Under the pieces are notes generated by a model. The model worked only from the letters and a program-made list of their open reading frames with translations. It made no database searches and was not told the origin of the DNA. Made by a program: the position numbers and the translations under genes. A stretch of 64,000 bases of DNA, taken from assembly GCA_027493875.1 (NCBI GenBank), contig JAOSJX010000012.1, positions 1 through 64,000 on the forward strand, given 5' to 3'. This DNA is from Deltaproteobacteria bacterium (lineage in GTDB: Bacteria; Lernaellota; Lernaellaia; JACKCT01). The number at the start of each line of letters is the position of its first letter. The first letter of the stretch is position 1. Below are positions 55,944-64,000 of the stretch, piece after piece.

Positions 55944-56398
55944 ACGCCCCTCCGGCTGCGTGTTCGACCGGTGTCAGAGCATTTAAGTTGTCTTCCGACA
56001 GCCACGCTTCAAACGCGGCGAGATCGTCCAGGACGACGGACGATAAGATCCGCACCACCCAATTAGAACGCATCGGCGTGATGGTGAGAACAGGAACCCC
56101 GCGGCGCGCGCACTCCCACATTTCGACCGCGGTGCCGAGGCTCGCGGTGGGAAGGTACGCGATGAAAAAACGGCAGGCGCAGGCCAGCTCGACGTGGTGA
56201 TGAAACACGTCGCGCGCCTTGGTGTCGTCGTAGCCGATGCTTTGGCCGTGATTTTCCACGGGACAGTAAAGCGTCCGGTCCGGCGTTTTGGCCGCGACGA
56301 TGCGTTTGATTTCGCCGCGGTAGTCTTGCGATTCGACGGCGCGATCCGCGCGCGATCCTGGATGACGCCGCCGAGGAAAAATCGTAAGCGGGTGTCAC
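55927..56398 (-). CDS. Nucleoside 2-deoxyribosyltransferase-like protein
   Basis: About 157 residues. The GTG at 56398 overlaps the nadE stop as GTGA. Allowing one missing T in a TTTTT run near 56382, the start reads VTPAYDFFLGGVIQGSRADR, an early glycine motif as in short deoxyribosyltransferase-like folds. Then come YCPVENHGQSIGYDDTKARD, RFFIAYLPTASLGTAVEMWE (the ASLGTAxEM motif typical of this fold) and VLTITPMRSNWVVRI. The substrate may be a nucleoside or nucleotide. The fold assignment is moderate, the activity weak. Confidence 0.6.
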
Positions 56399-58174
56399 GA
56401 TACTTTTTCCTTACGGCTTTTTTGGGGTCGGCGGCGGCTTCGATGCGTCCGTAGTGGTTGGTGATGGGAAGGCGCCGGTCTTTGCCGAAGGCGAGCGGCG
56501 AGATTTTCACGCCCGGCGCGGCTTGCCGCCGTTTGTATTCGCTGCCGTTGACCATGCGGATGACGCGGCGCACCTCCGCCGCGGGCAGGCCGCGCTCGAC
56601 AATCTGCTCGAACGACAATTCCTGTTCGACGTACATCGACAAGATGCGGTCGAGCAGTTCGTACTCGGGAAGTGAGTCGGAATCTTTTTGCCCTTCGCGC
56701 AGCTCCGCGGTCGGGGCTTTGGTGAGGATGCGTTCGGGGATGGTTTGCGCGCCGTCGCGTTCGTTGATGCGGCGGCAGAGGTCGTACACCGTCGTTTTCG
56801 GTACGTCCTTGATCGGCCCGAAGCCGCCGGCCATGTCCCCGTAGAGCGTGGCGTAGCCGGTGGACATCTCCGATTTGTTGCCCGTGGTCAGCACGATGTG
56901 GCCGAACTTGTTGGAGATCGCCATCAAGATGTTGCCGCGAATGCGCGCCTGGATATTTTCCTCGGTGAGATCCGGTGCGCGTCCCTCGAACACCGGCGCC
57001 AGGGTTTCCTCGAACGCGCCGAAGGGCCCGTCGATCGGGACGACGCGGAATTCGCAGCCGAGATTTTTGGCGAGCAGCTCCGCGTCTTCGCGGCTATCGA
57101 CGGACGAGTACCGCGACGGCATGAACACGCAGAGCAGTTTGTCGGCACCGAGGGCGCGCGCGGCGATGGCCGCGACCGCCGCGGAATCCACGCCGCCGGA
57201 CAGCCCGACGGCGACCTTGCCGAATCCGTTTTTCGTGACGTAATCGCGCACGCCGGTTTCGATGGCGCCGAGAGTCAAATCAATTTCCGGCGGAACCGGC
57301 GAGAGGGCCGGCGGTGCGGGGGACGCGCCGTCCGACGCGTTCGGCATCGGCACGGGTGTCACCGACAACGGGCGCGCGACCAGGCGCGAGGTGTGCGCGG
57401 CTTCGCGGTGGCGTCCGTCGCGCAGGCGCCCTTGAGGGTGGCCGAGAGATCGACGTCGGCGACGAGCAGTTCTTCCTCGAACACGCGCGCGCGGGCGAGT
57501 ACTCGGCCCTCGTGGTCGATGACGCACGAACCCCCGTCGAAGACGAGTTCGTCCTGGCCGCCGACGAGATTGCAGAAAACGAACAGGGCGCCGTTGTCCT
57601 GCGCGCGCTGGGCGATCATTCGTTCGCGTTCGCGGGTTTTGGCGGTGTGGAACGGCGAAGCGGAGATGTTGATGACCGCCTGGGCGCCGCCGGAGAGCAC
57701 GCAATCGGCGTGCGGCCCGTCGCCGACCCACACGTCCTCGCACACGGTTAGTCCCACGCGCGCGTCGCCGAGATCGAGCACGCACGCCTTCTCGCCGGGC
57801 GAAAAATAGCGGCGTTCGTCGAAGACGCCGTAGTTCGGCAGAAGGATCTTACGGTAGGCGAGACCGATTTCGCCCTCGGCGCAAACCGCCGCGACATTGA
57901 AGACGTCTTCGTCGAGAACGGGCGCGCCGACGATGGCGATGATGCCGACGGCCTCGCGCGCAATCGCCTCCAGACTTTCTTCGCAGGCGCGGACGAAGTG
58001 CGGTTTGAGCAGGAGATCTTCGGGTGGATAACCGGAAACGGCGAGCTCGGGAAAGCAGACGAGATCGGCGCGGGCTTCTTTCGCGCGGCGCAGATACGCG
58101 AGAATTTTCTCGCGGTTGCCCGGCAGGTCGCCGACGACGGCGTTGATCTGCGCGCACGCGACGCGAAGCCTCAT
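56395..58174 (-). CDS. nadE: Glutamine-dependent NAD+ synthetase
   Basis: About 590 residues. The N-terminal nitrilase-type glutaminase domain (MRLRVACAQINAVVGDLPGN) shows the Glu-Lys-Cys triad in CFPELAVSGYPPEDLLL, RKILLPNYGVFDERRYF and VGLTVCEDVWVGDGPH. The C-terminal synthetase has the PP-loop GLSGGVDSAAVAAIAARALG, MPSRYSSVDSREDAELLAKN and LTTGNKSEMSTGYATLYGDM. It converts nicotinate adenine dinucleotide to NAD+. A frame change lies near 57410, with another near the C-terminus where the TGA overlaps the next start. It starts 2 bases after the carB stop. Confidence 0.9.
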
Positions 58175-58176
58175 CG

Positions 58177-61432
<3,256 letters not shown>

Positions 61433-61520
61433 ATTTTTTCCCTGGGATGAGGGGCGCGTTTTTGCGGCGGAAACATAGCAGGAAGGCCCCGGCCCGACAA
61501 GCGGAGCGGCGGGAAACGAG

Positions 61521-61555
61521 AAGGATGAGGGATGAAGGATGAGGCATGAATTCGG
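61521..61555. repeat. Period-7 degenerate tandem repeat
   Basis: Five heptamers (AAGGATG, AGGGATG, AAGGATG, AGGCATG, AATTCGG) lie directly beside IS481 copy 2, upstream of carB. The AAGGATG/AGGGATG types also occur at 39377. Confidence 0.8.
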
Positions 61556-61559
61556 CGTG

Positions 61560-62978
61560 GGAGCAATCAGGACATGGGTAACGGATCTGGGTCAGGACAT
61601 GGGTAACACTTTTCGGCTTAGGGATCACGCGTTGGGGGGCGGAGGGAGGCGGAGCCTCCCGGAGGCCCCCAACGCGTTGCGCGTTCGCCGACGGGCGGCA
61701 GGTCACCCGTCGCATCGCAGGTCCTCGTTTGTCGCGGGGTGGAACGACTCGGTGCTCAGGTCGACCCGTCCCAAACAAAGCCGCGCGAAGTAAAGCGCGT
61801 ACTCCCGTCCGCCCCGCGGCTTCAGGCCGACGTTCCAACCGCGCAGCGCCGTGCTGATGGCGATCGCCATGCCGTGGAGCTTGATTTGTCCGGCGGCGTT
61901 GACACGGCGGTCGAGGAGATCGTCGGGGTAATCGAGTTGATCCGGCGTCCCCTCGTAACGCCGCGAGGACGGGCTGTAGATCTCCGCCGGGCACCGCATG
62001 CCCAGCGCCTCGTGAGGCCGTTCGTCATTAAAGGTATGGCGCCATGTCTCCAACGCCGCTTGGTGGCGGGCCAGATCGCCGTTGATGCGTCGTTCGAGGT
62101 CCCGGGCCAAGTCGCCGTGCATCCGCTCGTGCGCGCCGTTCTGATAGGGGCAGCCGGGGTCGATGCGGTCCAGGTCGATCCCCAGGGCCAGCCACCACGC
62201 TGACAGGCGGCTCAACCCCAAGGGAGCGGTCGTCGCGGCGAAAGGACGCCCGTTGTCGCTGCGGATCGTGCCGGGTAATCCGTAGCGCTCGAACAGACCT
62301 TCGCAGGCCTGCTGCACCGTCTCGGTGCGGGCGTCGGGGAGAATCGCCGAAGCCAGCACATACCGGCTGTAGGCGTCGCGGACGGTGAACGGTTCGCACC
62401 GCTCGTGGGTGGGCGTGTACCACCAGCCCTTGAAATCCACCGTCCAGACGTCGTTGGGGGCTTGGGCGTCGACCCGGCTTTGAAGCCGGCCCGTGTCGCG
62501 GGACCGGCGCGAACGGCGCTTCTCGACTAGACCCGCTTTGTCCAGAACGCGCTTCACGGAACTCTCCGACGGAAGAGGTTGAGCGCGGTGGCGGCGCGCG
62601 TAGAGTTCCCGGATTTTCCGCGGCCCCCAGGTCCGGTGCGCCTGTTTCAGCCGGACGATCTCGCAGACGACCTGTTCCGGCAGCGCCGCGGGGGCTCGCG
62701 GCGGGACGACGCGACTGATCGTGAAGACCGGAGGACCCCTCTTGGAAAAAACGCTGTTTCCACTTATAGCCGGTCTTGGGGCTGACACCGTATTCGGCGC
62801 AAAGCGTTCGAAACGGCGTGGGCTCGGTCAGACTGCGCAACACGAATTCCAGGCGAAGACTCATGGCATCACGCTCCTTCCAGGGCATCGGCGGACCTCC
62901 TCCAAGCGGAAGTCCAACCGATTAAACCGTTACCTAGGTCCTGAACCAAAAGTGTTACCCATGTCCTGAACCTGGACC
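61560..62978 (-). mobile_element. IS481-family insertion sequence, copy 2
   Basis: About 1,419 bases, same orientation as copy 1. The ends have the same doubled TCAGGACATGGGTAAC-type motifs. CGTGG lies at the left edge (61556-61560) and again at the right edge (62979-62983), a candidate 5-base target duplication, though copy 1 is also preceded by CGTGG. The two copies differ by a few substitutions and three homopolymer-length changes. Confidence 0.9.
61703..62888 (-). CDS. IS481-family DDE transposase, copy 2, one frameshift
   Basis: Same protein as copy 1 (helix-turn-helix, then D-D-E core). Here the CCCC run near 62737 keeps the frame that copy 1 loses, but a GGGGG run near 62690 (GGGG in copy 1) breaks it. 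Combining the two copies gives one complete 394-residue transposase. Confidence 0.88.
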
Positions 62979-63020
62979 CGTGGAAACGGGAGCGCCGGCG
63001 GCCAGCGAATCCGTTAGAGG

Positions 63021-63245
63021 TTAATCGAGCTCGACGGGAATGACGGCTTCGCAGAGGGTGCAGGAAAGGTGCGTGGGGGCGAAGAGGAGGGCTTCGATTT
63101 TGCGCCAGAGGCCCTTGGCGTGAACACGCAAGGTCTTGGGCCAGCGGCAGTGCGGACATCCGATGGCGATCTGCTCGCGTGCGGCTTGGCGCAGGCGGTT
63201 CGCCTCAATCGATAAACTCGCCCCCGAAGGGCAGTTCGCACCCAT
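63021..63245 (-). CDS. Small zinc-ribbon protein
   Basis: 74 residues. Two CxxC pairs (IGCPHCRWPKTL and HLSCTLCEAVIPVELD) about 33 residues apart suit a zinc ribbon. The N-terminus (MGANCPSGASLSIEANRLRQ) may be shorter in reality. No family is recognised. It lies 42 bases from the end of IS481 copy 2. Confidence 0.5.
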   Translation of the reverse strand: MGANCPSGASLSIEANRLRQAAREQIAIGCPHCRWPKTLRVHAKGLWRKIEALLFAPTHLSCTLCEAVIPVELD

Positions 63246-63334
63246 GCGTTAACCTTCGCCGTAAAACCTCGAACGCGATTTTCCGCGGGAGGCGTCTAAG
63301 ATTCTATGACGCACGTCAAAGCCGCGCCGATTTC

Positions 63335-64000
63335 TCATCCGGTCGGCTCCTTCGCCGGAGGCGGCCAGGCGCGGACCTCGCAATCGGTGCAATCCTGCCC
63401 GTAATCGCACAGGCTTGTGCTCGAACCGCTGCCGCCGTCGTCGCAGCTGTCATTGTCCGAGAAAGGGCAGGAATCGTCGCACGCGATCGCGCTGACGGCC
63501 TGTCGATAACGCGCGTTGTCCGCGTACATCGTGTTGGCGGACGTGTTCGCGAGCAGCACGTACCAGATCTCCGCGAGAAACATGGCTTCGGTGACGAACG
63601 GCGTATCTTCCGCGCACGGCACGCCGTTGATGGACGTCGTGGACGTGAGGTGCTGGGGGTCGAGATCGACCCGCAACGTGAACCACTCGTTGAGACCCGG
63701 GCCGTCGCAGGCGACGGTTTCGATGCTGTCGCCGTCGTTGAACTCGATCCGGAAACGGTCGGTGAAAGGATCGAATTCGAAGGAGTAGACGATCCACATT
63801 TCGCCGCCGAGCGAATTGGTGGAGAGGATCCGCACGCCGGCGGCGTCCTCGACGGTGAAAAGAAGATCCGTCTCCAGCACGGACGCGAACGCCGGCACCG
63901 ATCCCGTATGATAGGTCATATAGGCGTAATCGCCCGGACTATCGCCTTTTGAGATTTCGACCAGCCGGCCGAACGGCGTCTTCGCTCCGGGAAAGGAATT
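63335..64000 (-). CDS. Secreted protein with C-terminal Cys-rich CDDGG module, 5' end beyond window
   Basis: The frame is open to the window edge (NSFPGAKTPFGRLVEISKGD at 64000) and stops at 63335. The visible 221 residues form a strand-rich domain (LSTNSLGGEMWIVYSFEFDP, RFRIEFNDGDSIETVACDGP, WFTLRVDLDPQHLTSTTSIN) resembling a concanavalin-like lectin fold, then a short Cys-rich ending (CPFSDNDSCDDGGSGSS, LCDYGQDCTDCEVR). That ending is a recurrent C-terminal module in secreted proteins of myxobacteria-like genomes. It is not a complete gene here. Confidence 0.65.
   Translation of the reverse strand, partial: NSFPGAKTPFGRLVEISKGDSPGDYAYMTYHTGSVPAFASVLETDLLFTVEDAAGVRILSTNSLGGEMWIVYSFEFDPFTDRFRIEFNDGDSIETVACDGPGLNEWFTLRVDLDPQHLTSTTSINGVPCAEDTPFVTEAMFLAEIWYVLLANTSANTMYADNARYRQAVSAIACDDSCPFSDNDSCDDGGSGSSTSLCDYGQDCTDCEVRAWPPPAKEPTG

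Overview
The window comes from a high-GC Gram-negative bacterium. Evidence for an outer membrane is two FadL-like barrels, several other porin-like proteins and many lipoproteins. Cell-surface proteins with long aspartate-rich linkers directly after the lipobox, Cys-rich CDDG-type modules, FG-GAP and BNR-like propellers and an HD-GYP regulator fit a deltaproteobacteria-like lineage (Myxococcota, Bradymonadota or Lernaellota type). I cannot place it more precisely without a search. The sequence carries many single-base indels: most long genes change frame one to six times, yet each is recognisable along its full length. Two near-identical IS481 copies differ by homopolymer lengths that break each copy at a different place, so much of this looks like sequencing error rather than gene decay. 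CDS entries therefore span the whole gene, with frame changes noted.

Layout. 1-6.6 kb (minus strand): partial VWA protein, GT-C membrane glycosyltransferase, AMP-forming acyl-CoA ligase, B12-binding-type radical SAM protein. 6.8-11.4 kb (plus): xseB-dxs-tlyA, an RDD membrane protein and a response regulator/HD-GYP phosphodiesterase. 11.4-14.5 kb (minus): ATP-grasp, PHP and GT4 modules with no stop codon seen at either junction. 14.6-18.6 kb (plus): two FadL-like proteins and a propeller lipoprotein. 18.6-24.2 kb (minus): two tandem YATN-repeat secreted proteins and a membrane M28 peptidase. 24.4-29.6 kb (plus): an unknown protein whose C-terminal half is built from repeat DNA, a large subtilase/FG-GAP protein and a TlpA-like thioredoxin. 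29.6-33.4 kb: DUF3570 and DUF4266 genes divergent from a heme-bearing barrel protein and two mono-heme proteins, with a perfect FNR-type box between them. 33.4-35.7 kb: an IS200-type element, IS481 copy 1 and a hairpin array. 35.9-50.7 kb (minus): SRAP protein, a run of Asp-rich lipoproteins, tRNA-Leu(UAG), a small SAP/Rho_N-like protein, uvrA and an outer-membrane-type protein. 50.8-54.8 kb (plus): UbiA-type prenyltransferase and amtB-PII-porin behind a sigma-54-like promoter. 54.9-61.4 kb (minus): tightly packed carB-nadE-deoxyribosyltransferase-like-lipid-kinase operon. 61.5-64 kb: IS481 copy 2, a zinc-ribbon protein and a partial secreted protein.

The most unusual features are: (i) imperfect tandem arrays scattered between genes that share a 7-base period but not a sequence; (ii) a second family of clustered perfect hairpins, pieces of which also occur inside one ORF; (iii) the ATP-grasp/PHP/GT4 reading frame; (iv) the FNR-box heme-barrel/mono-heme cluster facing DUF4266-DUF3570; and (v) a PII protein lacking the usual T-loop tyrosine.
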